A stretch of DNA of 49,587 bases from Ophiothrix spiculata (lineage: Eukaryota; Echinodermata; Ophiuroidea; Amphilepidida; Ophiotrichidae), in NCBI GenBank assembly GCA_000969725.1, contig JXSR01S074673.1. One strand, 5' to 3'. The notes under the pieces were generated by a model, which saw only the letters and a program-made list of their open reading frames with translations, had not been told where the DNA came from and searched no databases. This document shows, in pieces, positions 22,166 to 31,636 of the stretch (positions are counted from its first letter, which is position 1; every line of letters begins with the position of its first letter). The translations under genes were made by a program, and so were the position numbers.

Positions 22166-23373
22166 TTTACCATTAGGTGTCGCAAAAATAAACCAAGGTT
22201 TCATGAACATTGTACTCATTCTGTTTCCATGGCTGTGGGTAAACCCATTAATAAGCTATAATGCTGTAAGCCAAAAAAAATATCTCGCGTAAAGAAGAAA
22301 TGATATTGTGTGTGACATGATACAGGGGGGTATACTAAATAGCATCTCGATCCAAACTCTCCGGATTGGAGCAAACCAGACTTCATTTTAATTACACAAT
22401 TACATATAATTCATACCCGGATCACGAAGGAGACCTGAAATGCGGGGTGAAAATTGGATAATGGAAATTATAAATTGTCAATTTATCAGCAATTACAAAG
22501 AAACTTATGGTGATATATTAATAACTATATTTGAATTAACAACTTGTTCTCTCAATCTTTAATTTTAATCTAGCTACTTCATAACATCGAAGCTAGACAA
22601 TTAAATTAAAGAGATGGGAGCGAACATTTATTTTCTTAGGCAACCCGCTTCATGGTTGATCGTAAGTAATCAACAACATGTAAGTCAATGTCGATTATGA
22701 ATGTTTTATTTAATATCAAATGTCACTGACTTCGTGTTCTTTTATTTGTCGGTGATCTGGAATTTTAGCAGTGCTTTCTACATCATCCGTCTTTCTATTT
22801 TATACCTATGTTGTAACATTGAAAATAACAAAAACATCCACTGGCTTAAAAAAAAAACATATGGAGTTGATAACTGTAAGACATGATAAAATATCAGCTT
22901 GACAAATGATAGCAAAACATTGCAAGTAATCAACAACGTCAACGTCAATTATTAATAATGTTTATTTAATATCAAATGACAATAACTTCATGTTCTTTTC
23001 TTTCGTCTGCAATCTGTGGTAAATATAAGTTCACTCTACACTGGCTCATAATAAGAAGATTCGGATGAAATATATCATCTGACAACAAGTTTATACTACT
23101 ACCGTATTTACATATTAATTTTAACGGTTGTAAGAAGCAAAAAATCATGATAAGTAATCAATATGATCAAGATTTTTATGAAGAGCATGAAGAATATGCC
23201 ATTCCTGAACGACATGAAATACGTCCACTTTGATTTAGTTACATAATTATAGTAATCTCACAAGTCCATTACAGCTATAATTGTTTTTTTAAACAAATGA
23301 AATGAATCGAGACAGTAATTTGTAAATTCCAAAACAAACAAACAAAACAGAATGAGATTGTAAATGCAGGTAG

Positions 23374-23500
23374 GGACCACGTATTCGAAAGGGAGGAGGC
23401 AAATGCCACAGTTTAATTTCCGTTTGCGAAAGTGTCGCTCTATATATATCCTTTTGGGGCAGAGGCATGGTCTTATTATATCAACACAGAATCTCAGATT
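23374..23500. other. Highly conserved island, U2 copy
   Basis: GGGACCACGTATTCGAAAGGG through GGCAGAGGCATGGTCTTAT matches 32894-33005 at about 93 percent, clearly better than the flanks. On the minus strand both copies share a frame containing FCVDIIRPCLCPKRIY, but the frames diverge by a shift right after it. Conserved non-coding DNA is more likely than an exon. Confidence 0.5.
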
Positions 23501-24441
23501 AATCTTCCCCAACTTAAGCTTGCATCTCTCTTGCGAAAATGTCAATTGTACACAAATATTAAAATCACGTCGCTCATTCTGATATCAGGCATTAGAGTCT
23601 GGGAAATATTTTAAGTATTTGCAAATTTTGACACTGATTCAATGTATAATTAGCAATTGAAAAAAAAAGGCTTAGGATTGAAAATTACCCAAACTAAAGG
23701 ATTTACTCTAAATATTGTATAATTAAGAAAAATTGTTTAATTAAGTTTCTTTCTTAAAATGAACTTTTATATTCACATCGCAAAGTTTTGAAAGAGTATC
23801 ACATAAACAGTCTTGGTCGGTCGTAGTTGTACGCCTTTGCGCATTTATAGGAATCTTTAATATTGCGTTTTTGGATAACCCGGAGAATAATAAACTTTTG
23901 ACGACAAAATAGATAGAGATTTCAAGAGAAATGTTGTTAGTATTGATATACCGCAAAGATACAGTAGTATATTATCTTTGATTGAAAATAAACATATTAC
24001 GTTATTTGATTACATTCCATATTTTGTACAAATATATAAGGATCATGACAGTACTTGTGAAAATAATGTTTGTTACTTGAATTTTCAATGACCACTTGCA
24101 ATATCATCTAGGTTTGTAACCAGAAAAATACTTCATATCATCAGTTATATTTAGAGTGATCAGGTGTCCTACTTTTGAAATAATTTTGTTTTCAAAAATA
24201 CACAACAAAAAGGTTATTTGTTTTGTGCAGTCTATTTAGAGTGCAGGACGCAACGTATTACCATGAGGATTCTAAGACAAACAGTTCATGGTGAACCTTT
24301 AGAAAAAAGTCATGTTTACACTTTCTATTTCAGGTCTGTGTCATTTGTGTATTTCCTCTTAAACACCGATACAGCTTACTTCACATAGGGCAATTATGGA
24401 TAAATCCATCACTAAAATGTTGAAGATCTTCTTCTGATATG

Positions 24442-24465
24442 TTTTATTTTATTTTATTTTATTTT
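24442..24465. repeat. (ATTTT)n microsatellite
   Basis: Five consecutive ATTTT units. U3 has a shorter version at 34014-34030. Confidence 0.9.
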
Positions 24466-25577
24466 CATGATAAACCCCAATTTATCTTATTTTAAACAGG
24501 CCAACAACATTACCGTTTATGGTCATTCAATGACAACTCCATATGTTGTTTTATCTTAAATCATTTCGACACGGTCAATTCAGAAATTGAAAAAAGATTT
24601 AGCTTCTAAATTCCTCCATTCCTACGAAATTGAAAAACCCTTGCCAGGAGCTGAGATTTAGTTTCGGATTCAAATCACACTTTGTTGAAACATCAGAAGG
24701 TCAAATAATACACTTCGGGACTTCTGGAGGATTTTCGCCTTCCATTAGTGGATGCATTTTTATGGTTACAAATAATTTGTCCGTTTTTTTGCAGCCCAAA
24801 ATATTTCAAAATCAATCAGAACGTAAGAAAGGACATGGAAGCAATGTTTATATGTAATATGTAATAAGATTGATTTGTCTGACAAAATTCATTAAGCATA
24901 CTCGGTTTTTGACAAGTAGAGCACATTTAGTGATATTATACTGCGTTAAAATACTTGTACTAGATATACCGATTTAATCCTCGGAATTTGCACTATTTCT
25001 TCATGTAATGTTTTTTGAAATTGTCCTCTTGGTTTAAATCTTCTATGTCAGAATCTTTACACCACGTAACTCCATCATTTCATAAAAATTACATCACTAA
25101 TATCTATGCACTATTAGGAACAGTTGCGGATATGGAAAACCAACCAGTCCTATTCTAACATTTAGAGCTTTAAGTTTCGAAGGAATGCAAAATCCGTTTG
25201 CCCCTATTTTTTAAATTTTAGCCAATAAAATGATACTAATAAAATATCTAAAGTGCTACCCGTTAAAATTTGCAACAATATTATACGTTTGGGTGTACAG
25301 CATTACCACTTTCCTCTATCTTACCGAAATTATGGAATCAAATCAAATCCAGGAGACATATTGGATTATTAGATTTCTTATCCTAAATGAAATTGTATCT
25401 GCAACGTGAAGAATTGGTCGTATAGGTCACGTTTTCTGTGAGTTTGTGTTCATATGGTATTCTTGGAATCTGTACTTGTCGTTTTATCAGCATCTTCAAG
25501 CATGCTAATCTTCAATTCGTGTTAACAGAATTGTTATAACGTATAAAATAGGTCTCATCGCGAGGTAATGTGTAATT

Positions 25578-25647
25578 TAGTTATTGTTTTGGAAAATTAT
25601 TTGGATATCATGTCTTTATCATGGGTATATATGCGCTTAGTTAATCC
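25578..25647. other. Linker between unit U2 and the inverted-repeat module
   Basis: AT-rich linker ending GCGCTTAGTTAATCC. Its end is found, reverse-complemented, at 37493-37519, next to the inverted module of U3. Confidence 0.5.
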
Positions 25648-26250
25648 TTAACCCTTTTCTTCCGAAGGAGCCCCCCCCCCCTAAGGTTTTCAACCCACTT
25701 CATAAAAACGCAAAAGCAACCGGACCCAGACATTTGGGTAATCTCTTTTACATCCTTTGCAATCATTTTGATGACAAAACTAGGGAGGTACCATGTAAGG
25801 TGGGGTTAGGGTAGGCCGTCAAAGTTGGGGTGTAGGGGGGTTGGTGAAATCCCGGAAATGTTCAAGTCGCCATTTTGAAGAATTAATGTACGCTATAAGA
25901 CTCAAACTTACAAGACTCATAGAATCATCATTTCCCTTCTTAATTAGCAAAAACCCGGAAGAAAATCCGTTATTTAGAACTTTTATAGCAAAATTTTGAT
26001 TTGGTGGCCATTTTTGCCATAATGCAATTTTGCCTGATTTTCCCATCAGAAAGTACTTTATGACGTCATAATTACGTAAATCCTCGGCCGATTTTAATTA
26101 TCTTGCTATCGTTGGATAGGGGAGGATCATACCTATCTATTAATAGCAAAACCAAGTTTATAGGGGGTTCCGTTCAAAAATAATAGGGGGGGTTGCAACC
26201 CCCCCTCGGAGGACGTGTTACACAAAATTGCTTAGGAGGGTAAGGGTTAA
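25648..26250 (-). mobile_element. TTAA-flanked piggyBac-like MITE, copy 2 (inverted)
   Basis: Flanked by TTAA at 25648-25651 and 26247-26250, with ends CCCTTTTCTTCCGAAGG and AGGAGGGTAAGGG. Internally it is the reverse complement of the 16851-17401 element (GGTTAGGGTAGGCCGTCAAAG here, CTTTGACGGCCTACCCTAACC there; TGACGTCATAATTACG; TAGGTATG/CATACCTA). TTAATCC occurs just outside both ends, so a 7-bp duplication is also possible. The inverted paralogue near 37495-37519 has the same flanks without the element. Minus-strand frames inside are by-products. Confidence 0.87.
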
Positions 26251-27480
26251 TCCTTTTGAATAACGATTCTGAAGAAAGGAAAGGTAAAGACGATGTAACA
26301 AGTATGTACGTATACATGTAGTGCATTGTTGGTCATACTGTCATGTAACGATCTAATATATGTGAACTGTAGTGCTAAAAATGATAAAAGTAGGACACCT
26401 GCACGGATGAGAAACCTTTATTGTATATTCACCATCTGGACATATAGGTAATAAGCATGAATTGGAATCAGTGAGAGGGAAATAATGATGGCGAGACGGC
26501 TAAGTGGATTGATCAGAATCTCTCATGAGCTATTAAAAGAGTAAATTAAACCTGTCCGACTTACTTGCAACAATACCGCGGATACAAACCTTCATTTCAA
26601 GATAATGCTCTTGACTTTGAAATGAAGCAAGATTAAATGTTAATTGAAAATCAGTTTTCACGAGGTTTAAATTACATTATTTATATGAACGTATGAGACT
26701 CATTCTCTAATATAGTTTTAGCAAGCTTATTTAAAGTCAGTATGAATTATCTATGAAAGCGCTATTTACTTTATTTCTTATGTACATAATTATGTAGATT
26801 TGTTTATAGAACAAAATACATAATAGCCTTCCTTTTACAAGTTACTTGGAGATAATGGTGAAACTAATTCTAATTTTATTAGACTTCCAAGGCATCAAAA
26901 TTAATGCTAGGATAGGGAAGAAACTGAAATCAATTTCAACAACAAGGTGTGCTCTTCTTGAAAAGATCTACATAACATCTACATAAACAATGATATATAC
27001 TGCATTATAAGTGTTTATAAGTTTATCGCATTTATCGTTAATGGAATATATCAAGGGCTTAAGAGAATAAAATCGTTATTGACACATTAACACAATGTAA
27101 TGGATATCAGTTTGTCAGAGTGCTGCTTATAAGCTAACACAAGGCAAACAGCTGTTTTTTGTACGAAGTTCAACAACTTCAATACAATTCGGTTACTTTC
27201 ATAGGTATATTTTATACCAATATGTTGTTTATTATTGATAAAACATGAAAAACACAAAAGAAATTATACATAAGACAAAATATATCTTTCTAACCCTAAA
27301 CAGAATTTCATCTGTAACATAAGGCAGTTGTAAAAAGTATCTAGCGTTTTTGCTTTTTGCTATTACTTGTATTTTACTTCCATTTAAATCTTCCGTCATA
27401 CAATAAATTTATATACATTTCATGTATTTCATGCATCCTAATCCAGTATTTTATACGTAACCTATAGATATTGTTTTAAT
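26251..27480 (+). repeat. Module l, direct copy (inverted partner 36288-37519)
   Basis: About 1.2 kb whose reverse complement, with divergence, is 36288-37519. Examples are AAAAGTAGGACACCTGCACGG at 26386 against CCGTGCAGGTGTCCTACTTT at 37359, and TGTTGTTTATTATTGATAAAAC at 27222 against its complement near 36568. No reading frame is recognised. Confidence 0.88.
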
Positions 27481-27662
27481 ACATGTGCGACGTAGACGTC
27501 GTGCGATGAAATCGTTGTGAAATCGTTGGACTATAATAATGAATGCACCATTAGTATCTTGCTCAACGACACTACATACGCCGCCCACCGGATTCGAACC
27601 CACGACTCTCAATGCCCGGTGAATACCAGTCGAGGACTTATCCACTAGGCCACGCATGTCCC
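27481..27662 (-). mobile_element. tRNA-derived SINE
   Basis: Reading the minus strand from 27662, the head has an A box (GCGTGGCCTAGTGGATA, about 27638-27654) and a B box GGTTCGAATCC (27590-27600). A body with GTGTCGTTGAGCAAGATACT follows, the same domain type as in the SINE at 17623. Its 5' end abuts the truncated LINE at 27663. The 3' end is near the module boundary at 27480, where the inverted partner also breaks, so the exact tail is uncertain. The cloverleaf is not complete, hence SINE and not tRNA gene. Confidence 0.82.
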
Positions 27663-28260
27663 TGAGATATAGATAATTCCAACAAAGGCAATGTTATCAG
27701 CATATCCAAAGTGATTTATAGCTGGATATCGATGTGTTATCACTCTTGTATCAATATCTTGAGCAGATATCCTGCTAGAATGATACAAAGGAAGGAGTAA
27801 GACCAGTTGAAACTTCAAAAAAAGAGTTCAAAATGTTCCAATCTACCAGCAATACATTTTCAGAGTTCTTGTAGGGTGTAGTTTTTACATTGACCACATA
27901 GCGGCGCAGACATAATTCTTCTGTTGATGGAGTCAAACTCCTTAAAATCGATGACGATGGGTGATGAAATGGTAGCCAGTAATCTTGAAAACTCTTCATA
28001 TTCCAAATGTGGATAAGTTTAGCACGACTTCTACTTGGACGAAAGTCGATCTAGTTTCTCCCAAGGATGGGATCAACATGGTCTCGTATTGAACAAGATT
28101 CTTGTTGCAATCGCAGCAATGTTTGCGATTCCTCAGTAGTTGTTCATAAAGCTAAGGTTTCCTTTCTTGGGAAGGAATAACAGATACCCATTGCTTGGGC
28201 GGTATAAGACTTTTGTATATGTCTCTACGAAACCACGAACAACATCAATGATAAAGGTTA
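27663..28260 (-). pseudogene. Decayed non-LTR retrotransposon reverse transcriptase
   Basis: Minus-strand translation gives the ordered landmarks of a LINE reverse transcriptase spread over several frames: PKKGNLS then NNY (28171-28130), a FRPSRS segment (near 28046-28030), motif A as VIDFKEFDSINRR (about 27958-27920), a downstream FEVSTG segment, and the catalytic motif as YADNIAF (27704-27684). The catalytic second Asp is Asn. In-frame stops (NNY followed by a stop, a stop before IDFRP) and frame shifts show it is dead. Both ends of the element are missing. The order and wording differ from the LINE at 31 kb, so it belongs to another clade, which I cannot name with certainty. Confidence 0.8.
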
Positions 28261-28334
28261 ATCATTGTATACTTTCATTTGTTCAAGGATATGACAAAAA
28301 ATGAACTTTTATTTCTTTCTTAATGCATTCATAC

Positions 28335-28690
28335 ACTACCAAAGTTGAAAAGATGATAAAAGTAGGACGCTTTAGTTTTGTTAAACTAAATCAGACATCA
28401 CGGGTAAGTGGCCTGTATTCTGTTATTTACCACCTGGTCAATAAGTACCATGAATTGAAACCAGGGTTAAGAAATGATGAAGGCGAGAATAATAGATAGG
28501 CTTTATCAAGTGAACGATATTACTGACAGGTGTCGGTCTAGTTTACCGTATCTACTATTATACAGACGTGAGTCTTTTCAAGAAGTTTACCGTCTACTTT
28601 GAAAACTTGAAGTCCAAAATAGAGGAAAAATGCAGTATCTATCTATTAATAGTTAATTGTATCTGAAATAAGTGTTTGAAATCTTTATCT
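28335..28690 (+). repeat. Module m, direct copy of 37528-37880
   Basis: AAGTAGGACGCTTTAGTTTTG, AAGTGGCCTG, CAGGTGTCGGTCTAGTTT and GTCTTTTCAAG occur in the same order and orientation at 37528-37880. Its AAAAGTAGGAC motif and the GAAATGATGAAGGCGAGAAT word relate it also to module l. Confidence 0.85.
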
Positions 28691-28907
28691 ACTCTGTCCT
28701 GACTTTATCCGGTGAGTTGCACTTAAGATATACACAATAGGTCTTTAGAATTCAATTATTTACATCCTTGTATTAAATGCACCTAGGGGATGACAATTGT
28801 GATCGTCAGAAGTGACAATCCGTTCAAATTGCATCATTCAACATTCCTATAATATCTAAGAATATTCAGCTTAATGATAAATAAAAGTGTGTTTAAAAAC
28901 TTGAAAT

Positions 28908-28955
28908 AAAAACAAACAAACAAACAAACAAAAATAACAACAAACAAAAAAAAAA
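28908..28955. repeat. (AAAC)n-rich microsatellite
   Basis: Runs of AAAC units followed by an A-rich stretch. The U2 counterpart near 21507 has only a short A-rich segment, so this expanded after the duplication. Confidence 0.85.
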
Positions 28956-29359
28956 CCACCGAGATATATATAATTGTTGCAGACACTTGTTATTAATGAT
29001 TGGTATTTATTCTGTTAAACAAGAATAAATAACATGGTTTCGATATCAATCATTAGCTCTTGAATTACCTCTTGAAATAAAGTGCGCTTGAAAATTCAAA
29101 ATTAGAAGAAATAAAAAACGAGAAATAATGGTTACAAAGACTTATGAATAATGATTTGATACTTATTTTGTTATACAAGAATAAATAACGCGATTTGGAT
29201 ATCAATCATTAATAGCTCTTGAGTTAGTGTTGAATTATTTATAAACTTGCATTATTAGTTGAACTTGTTCACTACATCCTAAAAGCGAGATTTCTTGGAT
29301 TATTTGGAAAAGCTGCTATTTCTTCTCTTTCAGTTTAATGTGTACAGGTTTATCAGTGC

Positions 29360-29623
29360 TTAACCCTAACTAATCGTTTCACGGGGAACCGTTTATAGCT
29401 TATCTCCTCGAAAAGGGAAGAGTGATGATAAACGCGGGTTTTCAGCAGGATTCGAACCAGGGACCTTCCGAGTGATACCCGCAGCAAGTCAACGCGGAGA
29501 CGCTGTCCGGCCAGCGATTTGGTCCCTGCATATAACCTGGGACGATAAATACTAAACCCCCGTCTGTGACGTATCTGGACTTGGCGCATTTACGTGGTTT
29601 TCTAAAGTGAGATTTAGGGTTAA
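29360..29623 (-). mobile_element. TTAA-flanked element containing a tRNA-like head
   Basis: TTAA at 29360-29363 and 29620-29623 bound a 256-bp insert that starts CCCTAACTAATCG and ends AAGTGAGATTTAGGG, so the tips CCCTAA/TTAGGG are inverted. This is the piggyBac-type signature. On the minus strand the interior holds a tRNA-like region with an A-box-like TGGCCGGACAGCG (29502-29514) and a perfect B box GGTTCGAATCC (29448-29458). The spacing between them suits a class II tRNA with a long variable arm. The U2 paralogue near 21912-21918 (CAGTGGTTAAATTTG) has a single TTAA and no insert. The minus-strand 78-codon frame here is a by-product. Confidence 0.82.
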
Positions 29624-29689
29624 ATTTGTTACAACTGCAAAATTTCAGTGAAATGAATGAAAAATATTAAGGACTGTTTGAAATATGTA

Positions 29690-29880
29690 CCGATGTAACC
29701 AAGCCATTATGTTATGATTATGACATACTTATGTTTCATCTTTGTTGTGATAGTAGAACTATTATATAGGCGACTGGTGTATGAACTCACATGTGTAACC
29801 CTCTCAGAAAGACCTGAAGCTAGACAATCCGTACTTGTGAATAACAGATGAACCATGTCTTCATATTATTTTACCATTAG
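29690..29880 (+). promoter_or_regulatory. Conserved TATA-bearing island, U3 copy
   Basis: CCATTATGTTATGATTATG, GTTGTGATAGTAGAACTA and TTATATAG (29762-29769), with the ATG of the U2 copy also present at 29848. The next codons are shifted relative to U2 by one inserted base, so the following frame is not conserved. Confidence 0.45.
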
Positions 29881-30186
29881 GTGTCGCAAAAATAAACCAA
29901 GGTTTCATGAACATTGTACTCATTCAATTTCCATATGATAAATTTATCAGCCCATTAACAAGCTATAATACTGTAAGCAAAAAGAAAATGTCTTGCGTAA
30001 AGACAAAATGATATTGTGTGTGTCATGATACATGTACTGAGGGGAGTATACTATAGCATCTCGATACAAACTATCCGGATTGAAGCAAACCAGACTTCAT
30101 TTAATTACATAATTGCATATAATTCATACCCGGAGCACGAAAGAGACCTGGAATGCGGGATGAAAATTGGATGATGGAATATTTAA

Positions 30187-30245
30187 CCATTAGGTGTCGC
30201 AAAAATAAACCATGCTTTTGTAGACACATGTTAAATTTAGCAGTT
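30187..30245 (+). repeat. Second copy of a short U segment at the gap edge
   Basis: ACCATTAGGTGTCGCAAAAA and the next bases ATAAACCA repeat 29874-29898. U2 has this segment only once (22176-22200). It stops at the assembly gap, so a partial duplication or a misassembly are both possible. Confidence 0.6.
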
Positions 30246-30950
30246 NNNNNNNNNNNNNNNNNNNNNNNNNNNNNNNNNNNNNNNNNNNNNNNNNNNNNNN
30301 NNNNNNNNNNNNNNNNNNNNNNNNNNNNNNNNNNNNNNNNNNNNNNNNNNNNNNNNNNNNNNNNNNNNNNNNNNNNNNNNNNNNNNNNNNNNNNNNNNNN
30401 NNNNNNNNNNNNNNNNNNNNNNNNNNNNNNNNNNNNNNNNNNNNNNNNNNNNNNNNNNNNNNNNNNNNNNNNNNNNNNNNNNNNNNNNNNNNNNNNNNNN
30501 NNNNNNNNNNNNNNNNNNNNNNNNNNNNNNNNNNNNNNNNNNNNNNNNNNNNNNNNNNNNNNNNNNNNNNNNNNNNNNNNNNNNNNNNNNNNNNNNNNNN
30601 NNNNNNNNNNNNNNNNNNNNNNNNNNNNNNNNNNNNNNNNNNNNNNNNNNNNNNNNNNNNNNNNNNNNNNNNNNNNNNNNNNNNNNNNNNNNNNNNNNNN
30701 NNNNNNNNNNNNNNNNNNNNNNNNNNNNNNNNNNNNNNNNNNNNNNNNNNNNNNNNNNNNNNNNNNNNNNNNNNNNNNNNNNNNNNNNNNNNNNNNNNNN
30801 NNNNNNNNNNNNNNNNNNNNNNNNNNNNNNNNNNNNNNNNNNNNNNNNNNNNNNNNNNNNNNNNNNNNNNNNNNNNNNNNNNNNNNNNNNNNNNNNNNNN
30901 NNNNNNNNNNNNNNNNNNNNNNNNNNNNNNNNNNNNNNNNNNNNNNNNNN
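30246..30950. other. Assembly gap (705 unknown bases)
   Basis: A run of N. Frames translated across it are meaningless. TTTTGTAGAC occurs just before the gap (30218-30227) and again as the first bases after it (30951-30960). Confidence 0.99.
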
Positions 30951-31636
30951 TTTTGTAGACCATCGTATTGAGATGGGTGGTGCGGCGATCATGAAGATTC
31001 TGCCAACCAAGCGTGCTGGGCAGAATATATGTGGGGTATCTACGAGGAAGGCCAAGGATGATTTTGCCAGCTGCATTTTGAAGCTTGTCAAACCTGGATA
31101 ACAGAGTCTGGCCTGCATTCCCCCAAACAACATCGCAATAGTCAAAGTGTGGGATAATGAGAGATTTATAAAGCAAGTTAAGTGTGTGTTTTGGGAGGAC
31201 ATTGCGAATACGCCTAATAAGACCAACACGTTTAGTTATTTTGGAGGCCAACTTGTCAGTATTTACACTCCATGTGAGGGAGAGGTCAAGCCAAATGTCA
31301 GGATATTTGAAAGAGCTCACATTTGGACACATGTCGAAGTTCAGAGATTAAGGTAGAATTGATCCCATCTACTGTTTTGCCTTTAACAAAAATTGCGGTG
31401 TCATCAGCGTATAAGTACACCCTTGAATTTTCATTTCTGAGGTAGTTTGAAAGGTCATTAATGTAGATTGTAAATAACACGGGGCCTAAAATTGAGCCCT
31501 GGGGAACCCCGAAGTTGACAGGAGGTTTGGTAGAAAAATTGTCCCCAACTTTAGTTATTTGAAAACGATCATTCAAATATGACGAGAACCACTCGAGCTC
31601 CAGGCCAAGCATCCCTATGTTCTTAAGCTTTTGAAT
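30951..31636 (-). pseudogene. 5'-truncated, internally deleted CR1/Jockey-group LINE reverse transcriptase
   Basis: The minus strand from 31636 encodes the fingers/palm part of a LINE reverse transcriptase: WFSSYLNDRFQ, then GVPQGSILGPVLF (from 31510), YINDL, and the catalytic motif YADDTAIF (31411-31388), intact. After HVSK the frame shifts at about 31322-31333. Sequence resumes with FKYPDIWLDLSLTW, which in this family normally follows about 40 residues later, so roughly 110 bp are deleted. The thumb region continues (LLYKSLIIPHFDYCDVVWG, then LGWQNLHDRR) to MVYK at the gap. The 5' end joins U3 sequence (ATATTAATAACTATA, 31636-31650) exactly where the U2 counterpart (22517) runs on without a LINE. 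Not functional as it stands. Confidence 0.9.

Larger units (their letters stand above)
20640..25577 (+). repeat. Paralogous unit U2
   Basis: A run of modules in the same order as U3. Pairs include 20660-20830 (module a, also at 16205), 21300-21960 with 28700-29680, 21980-22470 with 29690-30180, 22500-22660 with 31636-31760, 22820-23080 with 31925-32220, 23100-23620 with 32670-33150, 23740-24600 with 33240-34160, 24600-24860 with 35350-35640, and 24870-25577 with 35640-36284. U2 has an extra partial copy of module e (22660-22760). Relative to U3 it lacks about 1.2 kb between 24600 and 24610. No gene is recognised inside it. Confidence 0.85.

Noticed and set aside
27590-27662. tRNA gene on the minus strand
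   Set aside because: A and B boxes are clear but no full cloverleaf is seen and a SINE domain follows.
29364-29619. Telomere-derived sequence because of CCCTAA and TTAGGG tips
   Set aside because: Only a single unit at each end and in inverted orientation, as expected of transposon tips with TTAA.
30153-31332. Frames of 272 to 380 codons
   Set aside because: Most of their length is the run of N; only the part from 30951 on is real LINE sequence.
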